Source: an uncultured Lachnospiraceae bacterium
GTDB lineage: Bacteria; Bacillota; Clostridia; Lachnospirales; Lachnospiraceae
NCBI GenBank assembly: GCA_910579465.1
Contig: CAJTUB010000006.1
Span: 210,540 to 274,539, forward strand
Reading direction: 5' to 3'
Length of the DNA: 64,000 nucleotides
Shown in pieces: positions 16,873 to 25,112 of the stretch (the first letter of the stretch is position 1; the number at the start of each line of letters is the position of its first letter). A program made the translations under genes and the position numbers. Below the pieces are notes generated by a model, which ran no database searches, was not told where the DNA came from, and saw only the letters and a program-made list of their open reading frames with translations.

Positions 16873-17676
16873 CTAAGAGCGGAAAAACGGTCTCGCAAAA
16901 AACGTAGCCGCAAAAAATACTGCCGCAACAATTACAATGGTCGGCCCCGCTGCCGCATTCAGATAGTACGAGAGCACCAGACCAAGAATCCCCGACGCGG
17001 TGGAAATGATAACGGAAAATAAATGATACTCCCGCATATTGGAGGACAAGTTTGCCGCTCCCGCCGCAGGCAGAATCAGCAGGGCATTGATAATCAGGAT
17101 GCCGACCCACTTAATCGAAAGCATGACAATCACCGCAATCAGCACCGCAAACATATCCTCAATCAGCCGGACCGGTATCCCCTTGCTTTTTGCCAGACTC
17201 TGGTTGACGCTGCAGGCATGCAGCTTATTAAAGCAAAACAGCCAGAAAAGCAGGGTTACGGCAAACGCACCCAGCAGATAAAAAATCTCCGTCCTTGTAA
17301 TGCTTAAAATATCGCCGACTAACAGCGCCGAATACTTTGAAAAGTTCCCGCCCCTTGACAAAATAACAAGACCCGCCGCCGTTCCGAGGGAAGAAAATAC
17401 GGAAATAATCGTATCCGTCGAAGCGGAGGTTTTCCGTTTCACATGGCTGAGCAGCAGCGCAAATGCCAGGGCAAACAGCAGCATCGGGAGGTCGGTCCCG
17501 GTAAGTCCGAGCAGCACGCCGAGCGCCATGCCGGTAAGTGCCGAATGCCCTAACGCATCCGAAAAAAACGCCATTCGGTTATTCACAATCATCGTCCCCA
17601 GTATCCCGAACAAAGGCGTAATAATACCGATTGCCGCCAGTGCATTCTTCATAAAGCCATACTGCAAAAACTCCAT
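16873..17676 (-). CDS. znuB: zinc/manganese ABC transporter permease
   Basis: A 267-residue integral membrane permease of the ABC-3 family with about eight transmembrane helices. MEFLQYGFMKNALAAIGIIT begins it, and FFSDALGHSALTGMALGVLLG contains the conserved cytoplasmic segment that meets the ATPase. The start is the ATG after AGGAGG; a 30-codon upstream extension is polar and lacks a signal. Third gene of the znuA-znuC-znuB set. The substrate (zinc versus manganese) is inferred from the histidine-rich binding protein. Confidence 0.88.
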   Translation of the reverse strand: MEFLQYGFMKNALAAIGIITPLFGILGTMIVNNRMAFFSDALGHSALTGMALGVLLGLTGTDLPMLLFALAFALLLSHVKRKTSASTDTIISVFSSLGTAAGLVILSRGGNFSKYSALLVGDILSITRTEIFYLLGAFAVTLLFWLFCFNKLHACSVNQSLAKSKGIPVRLIEDMFAVLIAVIVMLSIKWVGILIINALLILPAAGAANLSSNMREYHLFSVIISTASGILGLVLSYYLNAAAGPTIVIVAAVFFAATFFARPFFRS

Positions 17677-17771
17677 CCTGCGCTCCTCCTTTCTCTGCTT
17701 TCCTTCAAAGCCACGCCTGGGCGCCCTGCGCCATTCCTCCTGTCCGGCGGCATCCCGGTCATCCATACCGC

Positions 17772-18557
17772 CTAGCCGAACACCTCATGGAACTCCTTGC
17801 TCTCCATGACCTCCTCCGGCGTCCCCTCGCACAATACCGACTTATCAAGCAGAATCACCGAATCAGCATACTCCTTTACTAATGCCAGGTCGTGCGAAAC
17901 CAGAATCACCGAAAGGTCGTACTTCTCCTTCAGACCATGGATAATACGATAAAAAAGCTCCATTCCCTTCCGGTCAATTCCCGATATCGGCTCGTCTAAC
18001 AGTAAAAGATTCGGAACCGGCGTACAGGCAATCGAAAGCAGCACACGCTGCAGCTCTCCGCCTGACAAATCGCCAAGCCGCTTGTCAATCAGATTTTCCG
18101 CCTCAAACAACGCAAGACGGCTCAGAATCTTATCATACAGCGCCCTTTTCCGGCACAAAAACACCGGCACATTGCTGATACAGCTCGCAAACAAATCATA
18201 CACGCTGACCGGCGCATCCCTCTTTACGTTCAGGTGCTGCGGCACATAGCCGATACGGAGCTTCTTTACCTTATTTTCCTTCATATCGCGGAACTCAATC
18301 GTCCCCTCGTGCGGCACCTCGCCGAGAATCGCCTTAATCAGCGTAGACTTGCCCGCGCCGTTCCGTCCGATTACCGCCGTCAGCTTTCCACAATGAATAT
18401 GTACGTTGACGTGCTCGATAATCGGAGTCTTGCCCGCATACACCCCGATATCCGTCATTTTAATACAATGCAGCCCGCAGGCAGAGCGCTCCGAAAGATG
18501 TCCGGCGCGCCTTTTCAGCTCCCTGTTCCGTTTTTTCTTTTCCCGACTGCCGAACAT
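17772..18557 (-). CDS. znuC: zinc/manganese ABC transporter ATP-binding protein
   Basis: A 261-residue ABC ATPase. Walker A VIGRNGAGKSTLIKAILG, Q-loop in YVPQHLNV, signature LSGGELQRV, Walker B NLLLLDEPISGID and switch histidine VILVSHDLALV are all present. A 35-residue basic N-terminal extension precedes the usual start. It is 9 bp downstream of znuA. Confidence 0.9.
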   Translation of the reverse strand: MFGSREKKKRNRELKRRAGHLSERSACGLHCIKMTDIGVYAGKTPIIEHVNVHIHCGKLTAVIGRNGAGKSTLIKAILGEVPHEGTIEFRDMKENKVKKLRIGYVPQHLNVKRDAPVSVYDLFASCISNVPVFLCRKRALYDKILSRLALFEAENLIDKRLGDLSGGELQRVLLSIACTPVPNLLLLDEPISGIDRKGMELFYRIIHGLKEKYDLSVILVSHDLALVKEYADSVILLDKSVLCEGTPEEVMESKEFHEVFG

Positions 18558-18566
18558 ACTTCCTCC

Positions 18567-19568
18567 TTACTGCAGCTCATATGCCTGCTTTATCGTCTCT
18601 AAATTCCTCCGCATCACTGCACAATAAAGTGCAATCCCCGCAGGCAGAACACCCCCTGACGCAGCCTCCGGTTCCCTGCCGCCCGTCACTGCATCCAGCA
18701 CGGACACGGCGGCGCCTGTCTCCGCCGCAAACGTATCGGCAACGGTCTTTTCATAATCCGCCTCCGCAAACAGCCTCGTAACTCCGTGCCGCCTGCATTC
18801 CTCCACAATCTCCGCTGCCTCTCCCGCAGAAATCTGCGTATCGGAGTCCATCGCAAGGCAATGGACGGTCCCGACTCCAAGCATACGGAACAAATAAACA
18901 AAGCCCTCGTGAAATACGACCGTTTCCCTGCCGGACAGCAGACGCCTTCCTTCGTCATACTCCTCCCGCAGCGCCGCAAGCGCCTGCCTGCAGGCCTCTG
19001 CGTTTCTCCGGTAAAGCGCCTCCTGCGCCGGGTCTGCCGCCACAAACGCCTCCTCGATTTTAGAAAGCTGGAACAGATACCCGTCGATATCAAGCCACAG
19101 GTGGGCGTTCAGGGCGTGGGAATGACCGTCCTGCCCGGTCTCCTCCGGATGTGCTCCGTTCCCATCCTCTGCGTCATGCACATGCATGACGCCTTCTAAA
19201 AAATTATACCCCTCTGAGGTGTCTACAATCATAAGATTTTTATAATCCTCTGCGACTTTCGACAAAAACAGCTCCATTCCGCCCCCGTTCAGCAAAAGCA
19301 ACTCCGCCTCCGAAAGCAGACGCATATCCTGTGTCGTCAGTGTATAGTCATGGATACAGCCGCCGTGATTTTCCGTCAGATTCACTACCTCTACTGCCTC
19401 TGCGCCCTCCGCAACGGATTCTGCCAGAAGATACACCGGATAAAAGGAGGTTACACAAAGCAGACCGGGACTTTTTTCCTTCCGCCCGGCTACCGCTGCA
19501 ATCAGGGCAGTAAATCCTGTTGCCGCAAGCAGCAGCACTGTCATAAACACCGCTTTTTTCTTTTTCAT
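18567..19568 (-). CDS. znuA: metal ABC transporter substrate-binding lipoprotein-like protein
   Basis: A 333-residue cluster A-I metal-binding protein. A basic N terminus and hydrophobic stretch (AVFMTVLLLAATGFTALIAA) act as signal peptide or anchor; no lipobox cysteine is evident. Metal ligands appear as the histidines of VNLTENHGGCIHDYTLT, HALNAHLWLDI and VVFHEGFVYLFRMLG, plus a late acidic residue. A histidine/acid-rich loop (VHDAEDGNGAHPEETGQDG plus HSH) is typical of zinc-binding ZnuA. The ATG at 19568 follows a GGGGAGAG RBS. Two bases separate it from the DUF368 stop. Confidence 0.88.
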   Translation of the reverse strand: MKKKKAVFMTVLLLAATGFTALIAAVAGRKEKSPGLLCVTSFYPVYLLAESVAEGAEAVEVVNLTENHGGCIHDYTLTTQDMRLLSEAELLLLNGGGMELFLSKVAEDYKNLMIVDTSEGYNFLEGVMHVHDAEDGNGAHPEETGQDGHSHALNAHLWLDIDGYLFQLSKIEEAFVAADPAQEALYRRNAEACRQALAALREEYDEGRRLLSGRETVVFHEGFVYLFRMLGVGTVHCLAMDSDTQISAGEAAEIVEECRRHGVTRLFAEADYEKTVADTFAAETGAAVSVLDAVTGGREPEAASGGVLPAGIALYCAVMRRNLETIKQAYELQ

Positions 19569-19569
19569 T

Positions 19570-20448
19570 TTACTCTCTCCCCATAAAATAAGCCACTGCA
19601 AAACCAGCACCAAAGGTAACGGCACTTGCCAGAATCACAACGACACCGGCGCTTCCTCCCCAGGCATTTAAAAACACCGGCACCGGAGACGCTGCCACCA
19701 GACCTAAAATGCCGCAGTAGGTCAGCCTCTCATAGCGCGCCAACAGCCATTCAATCAGCTTTGCCACAAAGAAAATACCAAGCAGCACTCCGATTCCGAA
19801 CGGAAACAAAATTGCAGTCTTCTCCAAAAGAACCGGAAGGTTCCAGTCAAACACCGCAGAAATAAACTCCGTCACCGCCCCTGTCACCGGGTTATAATAA
19901 CCAAAGGCAAGCAAAAGCAGCGAGCCGCTGACGCCCGGAACTACCATTGCCGCAGCCGCAAGTACCCCCATTACCAACATAATCAACGCGTTAAGCACCG
20001 ACGGGGTAACTACCCTTTCGACGCCCTCTCCTAAAAACTGCATCCCGATAATCAGCGCAAAAAACAGCGCAAATACAACAGCACACGAAAGAAAGCCGCC
20101 CCCTGCACCTGTCTTTTTTGCTGCCCTTGCACCCTTTACCCTTTTTAAAAGAACCGGAATCCCGCCGGCAATCAGCCCGATAAACGCAAACGCCGTCGGC
20201 AGAGGGAACTTCACTAACAGCACCTTGGTCAGCAAAAACGAAAAGGCACCGATTCCGACTGCCATACCGATAAAATACGGAAGCAGCGTCTTTATGCTCT
20301 TTTTAAACTGCTTAAACAGCCCCGTAATCGAACCGAGCAGCTTATCATAAATCCCCATCGTTACCATCATCGTACCGCCGCTGACACCCGGAATAATATT
20401 AGCAACCCCGATTACAATACCACGAACAATATCCAGTAAAAAATTCAT
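19570..20448 (-). CDS. DUF368 membrane protein (undecaprenyl-phosphate transporter PopT-like)
   Basis: A 292-residue protein with eight or so hydrophobic segments. The N-terminal signature GIVIGVANIIPGVSGGTMMVT and the repeated AAMVVPGVSGSLLLLAFGYY match DUF368. Members of this family have been shown to return undecaprenyl phosphate to the inner membrane leaflet for cell-wall synthesis. The start follows AGGAG; a 13-codon basic extension is less likely. It is the first gene of a run leading directly into znuACB, an unusual partner. Confidence 0.88.
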   Translation of the reverse strand: MNFLLDIVRGIVIGVANIIPGVSGGTMMVTMGIYDKLLGSITGLFKQFKKSIKTLLPYFIGMAVGIGAFSFLLTKVLLVKFPLPTAFAFIGLIAGGIPVLLKRVKGARAAKKTGAGGGFLSCAVVFALFFALIIGMQFLGEGVERVVTPSVLNALIMLVMGVLAAAAMVVPGVSGSLLLLAFGYYNPVTGAVTEFISAVFDWNLPVLLEKTAILFPFGIGVLLGIFFVAKLIEWLLARYERLTYCGILGLVAASPVPVFLNAWGGSAGVVVILASAVTFGAGFAVAYFMGRE

Positions 20449-20538
20449 TTCTTCTATGCTCCTTCTGCCTGCCTTCCTTTTCTTCAAAAAAGAAAAGAGG
20501 CTTGTCCGGCTTGTTTAAAAACAAATTCCACAAATATC

Positions 20539-20566
20539 ATTATACACAATTTCCCCAATACTTCAA
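20539..20566 (-). promoter_or_regulatory. promoter of the DUF368-znuACB run
   Basis: Minus-strand -35 TTGAAG (complement of 20561-20566), 16-bp spacer, -10 TATAAT (complement of 20539-20544). Confidence 0.65.
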
Positions 20567-20721
20567 CAAAAGTTTTTCTTAAGCTTGCAAAGAAAAGACA
20601 TGCCTAAAAACACCGTCCTCTTTTTATAAGCGTGAAAACACCACCTGGCTGTAAGGCTCTCCTTGACAGCAGAAGTCTCTGCCTAGTAAGCCTGATAAGA
20701 TTTAAAATTTTATTTGGGGGA

Positions 20722-20750
20722 TTGACGTACGCGAAAACGTACGCTATAAT
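20722..20750 (+). promoter_or_regulatory. yefM-yoeB promoter with palindromic operator in the spacer
   Basis: -35 TTGACG (20722-20727), 17-bp spacer, -10 TATAAT (20745-20750). The spacer is built from CGTACGC-gaaaa-CGTACGC, which also reads as a palindrome, as expected for an autorepressor site of a Phd/YefM-type antitoxin. Confidence 0.8.
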
Positions 20751-21008
20751 AGAAATGACATATAAATCTCGTCATTCAGAAGATGATTAAATTTATCACA
20801 AATAAGCGTATACTCAAAATGAAATTACAGCTAAGAATGAACGGGAAACTCAACAAAGGAACCAAAAGATAATCTATTAACAACACAGACTTAAACGCAG
20901 ATTCAAAAATGAAGCCAAACAAGACCTTAAATAGCAATTAAATTGAACGTAAACAAAATACTACTAAAACTAACAAGCATACTTAATACTAACATTTAGG
21001 AGATTTTT

Positions 21009-21257
21009 ATGTCGACAATTAATATTACGAACGCAAGAAAGGACCTCTATAATCTGGTAGAGTCTGTCAGTTTGTACCACGAACCCGCACTTATTGTCGG
21101 GAAAAAAACAAGTGCCGTGCTTATATCAGAGGAAGATTGGCGTGCAATACAAGAAACCTTATATTTGGATTCCATCCCCGGAATGACAAAATCCATTTTG
21201 GACGGAGCACAGGAACCAATTGACGATTGCACCCCGGAGGAAAAGGTAATATGGTAA
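21009..21257 (+). CDS. yefM: YefM/Phd-family antitoxin
   Basis: An 82-residue antitoxin. The N-terminal STINITNARKDLYNLVESVS is the Phd/YefM DNA-binding fold, followed by PALIVGKKTSAVLISEEDWR and an acidic C-terminal tail that would wrap the toxin. RBS AGGAG precedes the ATG. Its stop codon abuts the toxin ATG (TAAATG). A promoter with an internal palindrome lies 250 bp upstream. Confidence 0.93.
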   Translation: MSTINITNARKDLYNLVESVSLYHEPALIVGKKTSAVLISEEDWRAIQETLYLDSIPGMTKSILDGAQEPIDDCTPEEKVIW

Positions 21258-21554
21258 ATGTATAAGATTTATTATACAAAACAGGCCCTGAAAGACATCG
21301 GGAAGTTAAAAAATGCGAACCTCTCCGAAAGGGCAAAGAAGCTGATTGATTTAATCCGGGAGAATCCTTATAAAAATCCTCCCCAATACGAAAAGCTGGT
21401 CGGGAAACTGGACGGAATCCTTTCAAGAAGACTTAACCTTCAACACCGCCTTGTTTACCAGGTAGAGGAACGTCCATTCATAGAGGACGGTGTCTCCTAT
21501 CAAGGAAAAATCAAAATCATAAGAATGTGGACCCATTATGAAAACGTCGAATGA
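21258..21554 (+). CDS. yoeB: YoeB/Txe-family mRNA interferase toxin
   Basis: A 98-residue RelE-superfamily toxin that cleaves ribosome-bound mRNA. MYKIYYTKQALKDIGKLKNA, ENPYKNPPQYEKLVG, LSRRLNLQHRLVYQV and the C-terminal MWTHYE supply the YoeB active-site residues (glutamate, arginine, terminal histidine-tyrosine). An insertion before the last strand (ERPFIEDGVSYQGK) is longer than in E. coli YoeB. Directly follows yefM. Confidence 0.93.
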   Translation: MYKIYYTKQALKDIGKLKNANLSERAKKLIDLIRENPYKNPPQYEKLVGKLDGILSRRLNLQHRLVYQVEERPFIEDGVSYQGKIKIIRMWTHYENVE

Positions 21555-21576
21555 TTCCGCATGTTTCTTATTCCTT

Positions 21577-21620
21577 AACAGCTCCTGTGAAAAACCAGCT
21601 ACGGCTTTACAGGAGCTGTT
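21577..21620. terminator. hairpin after yoeB
   Basis: Arms AACAGCTCCTGT (21577-21588) and ACAGGAGCTGTT (21609-21620). No long T run follows on either strand, so termination strength is uncertain. It lies between convergent yoeB and the aldo/keto reductase. Confidence 0.5.
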
Positions 21621-21659
21621 ACAGTCTCTATAAATTTATATTCCATCTTCTTTTGGTTT

Positions 21660-22778
21660 TTACTTTGTTTCAAAAACCGCCGCAACCTCTTTCAAATGCT
21701 TTGTAATCTCAATATGCTGCGGACAATGCCGTTCACATTGCTTACAACCGATACAATCCGACGCCTTGCCATGCGCAGCCGTCAAATTCTCATAATAGAT
21801 GCCCTGCACCGTAAACTTCCGCGGTTTTTCCCGCTTTTCCGCATTATAGAGGGCAAAATAGTCCGGAATCGGTATGTTCTTCGGACAGCCGTCAACACAA
21901 TAACGGCATGCCGTACAAGGAATCACCGTTTCCTTTTGTATAATGTCGCGTGCGTACATCACGATATCCAGCTCTTCCTTACTCAGTGGCTCAAAGTTCT
22001 CCATATAGCCGGTATTATCCAGAAGCTGTTCCATATTACTCATCCCACTGAGTACCATAAACACATTCTCATGCCCCGCGGCAAAGCGGATTGCCCAGGA
22101 CGGGACAGAACGGTCCGGACGGTATTCCTTCATCCGCTTTTCTGCCGCAGGCGGCACGTTGGCAAGAGTCCCGCCCTTAACCGGCTCCATGACAATCACC
22201 TGCTTCCCGTGCTTTACGGCAGTCTCATAGCAGGCGCGCGACTGAATGTTTTTGTCCTCCCAGTCAAGGTAATTTATCTGCAGCTGGACAAACTCCACCT
22301 CCGGATGCTCTGTAAGGATTTTATCTAACAGCTCCGCATTGTCGTGATAGGAAAAGCCGAACGTCTTTACCTTTCCTTCCTTTTTCTTCTGCATAACAAA
22401 ATCAAACGCATGGAGTCTCTGTGCAATCGCATAATTATCCACATTCAGACAATGCAGCAGATAATAGTCAAAGTATTCCACTCCGCATTTTGTAAGCTGC
22501 TCGGCAAAAATGCGCTCCAAATCCTCTTCCTTTTTTAAAAATGCTGTCGGCAGTTTCGTCGCAACTGTAAACCTGTCCCGCGGATGGCGTTCTACCAGAA
22601 CCTCCCGCAACAGCTCCTCATTTTTAGAACGATGATACGCATATGCCGTATCAAAGTAAGTAAAGCCACGTTCTAAAAAGATATCTACCATTTTACAAAG
22701 CTGCTCTTTGTCAAAGCTCATCGAATCGTTTTTATTTAAGAGCGGCGGTCGCAGAAACCCGAATCCTAATTTTTTCAA
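21660..22778 (-). CDS. aldo/keto reductase with C-terminal ferredoxin-type domain
   Basis: A 372-residue protein. The N-terminal TIM barrel has the AKR catalytic tyrosine/lysine region (YFDTAYAYHRSKNEELLREV) and substrate loop YYLLHCLN. The C terminus binds two [4Fe-4S] clusters: CTACRYCVDGCPKNIPIPDY and CIGCKQCERHCPQHIEI. Such 2Fe4S-AKR proteins are common in anaerobes, with ferredoxin-linked substrates unknown. The likely start is a TTG at 22778, 7 nt after AAAGGAG, which gives the canonical MKKLGFGFLRPPLL opening. Confidence 0.9.
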   Translation of the reverse strand: MKKLGFGFLRPPLLNKNDSMSFDKEQLCKMVDIFLERGFTYFDTAYAYHRSKNEELLREVLVERHPRDRFTVATKLPTAFLKKEEDLERIFAEQLTKCGVEYFDYYLLHCLNVDNYAIAQRLHAFDFVMQKKKEGKVKTFGFSYHDNAELLDKILTEHPEVEFVQLQINYLDWEDKNIQSRACYETAVKHGKQVIVMEPVKGGTLANVPPAAEKRMKEYRPDRSVPSWAIRFAAGHENVFMVLSGMSNMEQLLDNTGYMENFEPLSKEELDIVMYARDIIQKETVIPCTACRYCVDGCPKNIPIPDYFALYNAEKREKPRKFTVQGIYYENLTAAHGKASDCIGCKQCERHCPQHIEITKHLKEVAAVFETK

Positions 22779-22876
22779 TGTATGGCTCCTTTCGTAAGCT
22801 GATTTATACTTCCTGCAGAGCATTTTTGCTATATGGGAATGCGCTTTAATACACCGACATAATATTTCCTATGAAG

Positions 22877-22910
22877 TAAAAAAGGGGGGTGACCTTGGTC
22901 ACTACCCCTT
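22877..22910 (-). terminator. terminator of the small XRE gene
   Basis: On the minus strand AAGGGG..TGACC pairs with GGTCA..CCCCTT and is followed by TTTTTT. The stop codon of the XRE gene lies inside the first arm. Confidence 0.75.
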
Positions 22911-23171
22911 TCTTGTCTTCCGGTTCCCATGCTCTTCAATTATCAAATGCTTTCCTGTCTTTGGTACCCTGTCCGGAATATACTCTATCAGTTCGTCAAC
23001 AGAACAATCCAGGACTTCACATATCCGGTCTATATGCTCCACTTTCAAACTGACAACAATCTCATGGTACCATTCATTGATGGTATTCCGTCTTATTCCG
23101 GTCAGCTCTGACAATCTTTTCTGTGTCATACGCCGTTCTCCAAGAAGTTTTGATAGATGTATTTTTATCAT
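22902..23171 (-). CDS. small XRE-family transcriptional regulator
   Basis: An 89-residue Cro/C1-type protein. MIKIHLSKLLGERRMTQKRL, SELTGIRRNTINEWYHE and HIDRICEVLDCSVDELIEYI are the helix-turn-helix and following helices, matching the HTH_26 type. The start is the ATG after GGGGC; an upstream ten-codon extension is unlikely. It stands alone with its own terminator; its target is not evident. Confidence 0.85.
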   Translation of the reverse strand: MIKIHLSKLLGERRMTQKRLSELTGIRRNTINEWYHEIVVSLKVEHIDRICEVLDCSVDELIEYIPDRVPKTGKHLIIEEHGNRKTRKG

Positions 23172-23374
23172 AGCAATGCCCCTTGAAAGAAATGATATCA
23201 TAATCTGATTTATTAGTATCCATTTCGGACATTTATATTGTTTTCCGATATTTCTGTATCATTTTTCAATATTTCTAATTTTTGTTATACGAAATGCCCG
23301 GCACTTTGCAAAAATCTCTCACACCAAAATCGTTATCCTTAGTAAATCCCCTGAAATGAACCTCCCTATACAGC

Positions 23375-23409
23375 AAAAAAGAACCGCTGCACAAAGCCCG
23401 GTTCCTTTT
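23375..23409 (-). terminator. terminator of the glycan-cluster operon
   Basis: On the minus strand AAAAGGAACCG pairs with CGGTTCTTTTTT, a stem followed by a T run, just after the stop of the MenD-like gene. Confidence 0.85.
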
Positions 23410-23413
23410 GATA

Positions 23414-25066
23414 TTACAATATATTATACATTCTCTTCAATGCCTCTGTCTCATCGCTGCTCTTTGTAAAAACTTCAAAAAGCAACGGCTTTTCTCTTGC
23501 CTGAGCAGAAAAAAAGGAGGAATATACCTTTAAAAACTCTTCCTTTGATGCTGCCGAAAAATACTCCATTCCTAAATCCTGCGCATAATGCTTTAATAAA
23601 ACCGGAGAATTGAAATGCCCCTGTGCGGCAATAAACGAATCTACTTCATCTCCCAACTCTTCCGCAAAATGCTTGTAAGTTTTAAACTCTGTTCCGATTC
23701 CGTTATTCACTACCAGAATACGGACATTATGATTTAAGTGCCGGTTTCCAAGAGCGTTCATGTCATAAAAGAATCCCAAATCCCCGAATATTCCAAAATA
23801 GAGCTTTTCAGGATTTGCAAAACTCATTCCCATTAAAGTAGACAGGCCTCCGTCAATTCCAAAGGCACCTGTATTGGAATATCCATCTACCCCCGGAGCC
23901 AGTTCAAATAAGTTCCAGCACCGCAGCGTATTCAGGATTGCAAAATAAACTGCGGAGCCCTCCGGCAACAGCATGGATGACTGTTGTGCAATCCATGCAT
24001 TGGAAAGCGGCAGCTTCGGAACCCTTTTACGCAGCTCATGGACTGCATTACTCCATTTTCCGTAAAATTTCATTTCCCCCACCGGTTTTGTCATCGCCTT
24101 TTCATTGTATGCCCGGAAAAACTCTGCCTCTTCCATCTCAAATACATGGCTCAGCTTCATAAATGCATCCCTTATCGCACCGTCACGGTCCACGCGCCAT
24201 ACACGGTTTGCCTTCGGTATAATATAAGAGCCGGAAATGCTGCCAATATGAATAATTACATCAAACCGTTTCATTTCCGGCTCCACCTTCTGCTGGTTCC
24301 ATACGATGGAAGGATTTATCCCGTATTTCCCATGATAATTACTGGTATTGTCACAAATAACAACCGCATCATATAATTCGCAAAACCGGTCAACCTCTTC
24401 TGTTAAAACATCGCTCCATTTCTTATGATTCCCCGCATAAATCCCAACCGGGCCACCCGAAAGTGCAGGGAGGGAATCCCCTTGCGTGCATACCTCGATT
24501 ACCGGAGCCTCCGGCAGCACTCCTTCCCTATAATTTTTATTAAACCGCGTCTCGCAAACAATATGAACCGGTCCGCCATTCTGGTGCAACAGATGGCATA
24601 AGGCACGATTCAAATTTACCCCTGCCTTCCACTCTTCTTCCGGATTAAGAATCGTAGGAATCCCGACCGTAAACTTCTGCGCATCGTTTGGCCAGACGCT
24701 CTCATCTAATACCTGCGGCCAGTAATTTCCGATATTATTAAAATTATAGCTGAAGGAACAAAGCAGGATAGGGAGATTTCTGTAATATGCTTCGGTCATT
24801 CCCGGAATCGCATTTCTTACCGCAGCATTACAGGTAACACTCACGCAGACCGGCTCTCCTGTTTCCTGCGCCAGCCCGCATGCCATATATACGGCAGAGC
24901 GTTCATCAATCACAGACCAGAGGTGAAAAAACGGATCTGTCTGTATCGTCGCAACAAATGTGATATTTCCCGCTCCCGGGCAGACAATCACATTATGTAT
25001 TCCGTATTGTTTCATTAAATACACTATCATCTGTATATTACGTTCTTCTGAATACCTCAATGCCAT
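23414..25066 (-). CDS. MenD-like thiamine diphosphate-dependent enzyme
   Basis: A 550-residue ThDP enzyme close in layout to MenD (SEPHCHC synthase). IDERSAVYMACGLAQETGEP (about residues 52-71) carries the catalytic glutamate in the MenD-like DERSA motif. ThDP-binding GDLGFFYDMNALGNRHLN with a trailing NN lies near residue 445. Length equals MenD. It is the last gene of a sugar/glycosyltransferase cluster and no other menaquinone gene is nearby. A function in modifying a sugar or 2-oxo-acid precursor by decarboxylation/condensation is inference. Confidence 0.8.
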   Translation of the reverse strand: MALRYSEERNIQMIVYLMKQYGIHNVIVCPGAGNITFVATIQTDPFFHLWSVIDERSAVYMACGLAQETGEPVCVSVTCNAAVRNAIPGMTEAYYRNLPILLCSFSYNFNNIGNYWPQVLDESVWPNDAQKFTVGIPTILNPEEEWKAGVNLNRALCHLLHQNGGPVHIVCETRFNKNYREGVLPEAPVIEVCTQGDSLPALSGGPVGIYAGNHKKWSDVLTEEVDRFCELYDAVVICDNTSNYHGKYGINPSIVWNQQKVEPEMKRFDVIIHIGSISGSYIIPKANRVWRVDRDGAIRDAFMKLSHVFEMEEAEFFRAYNEKAMTKPVGEMKFYGKWSNAVHELRKRVPKLPLSNAWIAQQSSMLLPEGSAVYFAILNTLRCWNLFELAPGVDGYSNTGAFGIDGGLSTLMGMSFANPEKLYFGIFGDLGFFYDMNALGNRHLNHNVRILVVNNGIGTEFKTYKHFAEELGDEVDSFIAAQGHFNSPVLLKHYAQDLGMEYFSAASKEEFLKVYSSFFSAQAREKPLLFEVFTKSSDETEALKRMYNIL

Positions 25067-25112
25067 ACCTCTCCTCTTTCCGGATTCTTTCTCCGTTTCC
25101 CGCCGTATTCCT

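Larger units (their letters stand above)
20449..21008. other. 560-bp intergenic region with divergent promoters and a long A-rich leader
   Basis: Holds the leftward promoter of the DUF368 run, the rightward yefM-yoeB promoter with operator, and about 250 nt of A-rich leader before yefM. No convincing small gene was seen in the leader. Confidence 0.6.
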
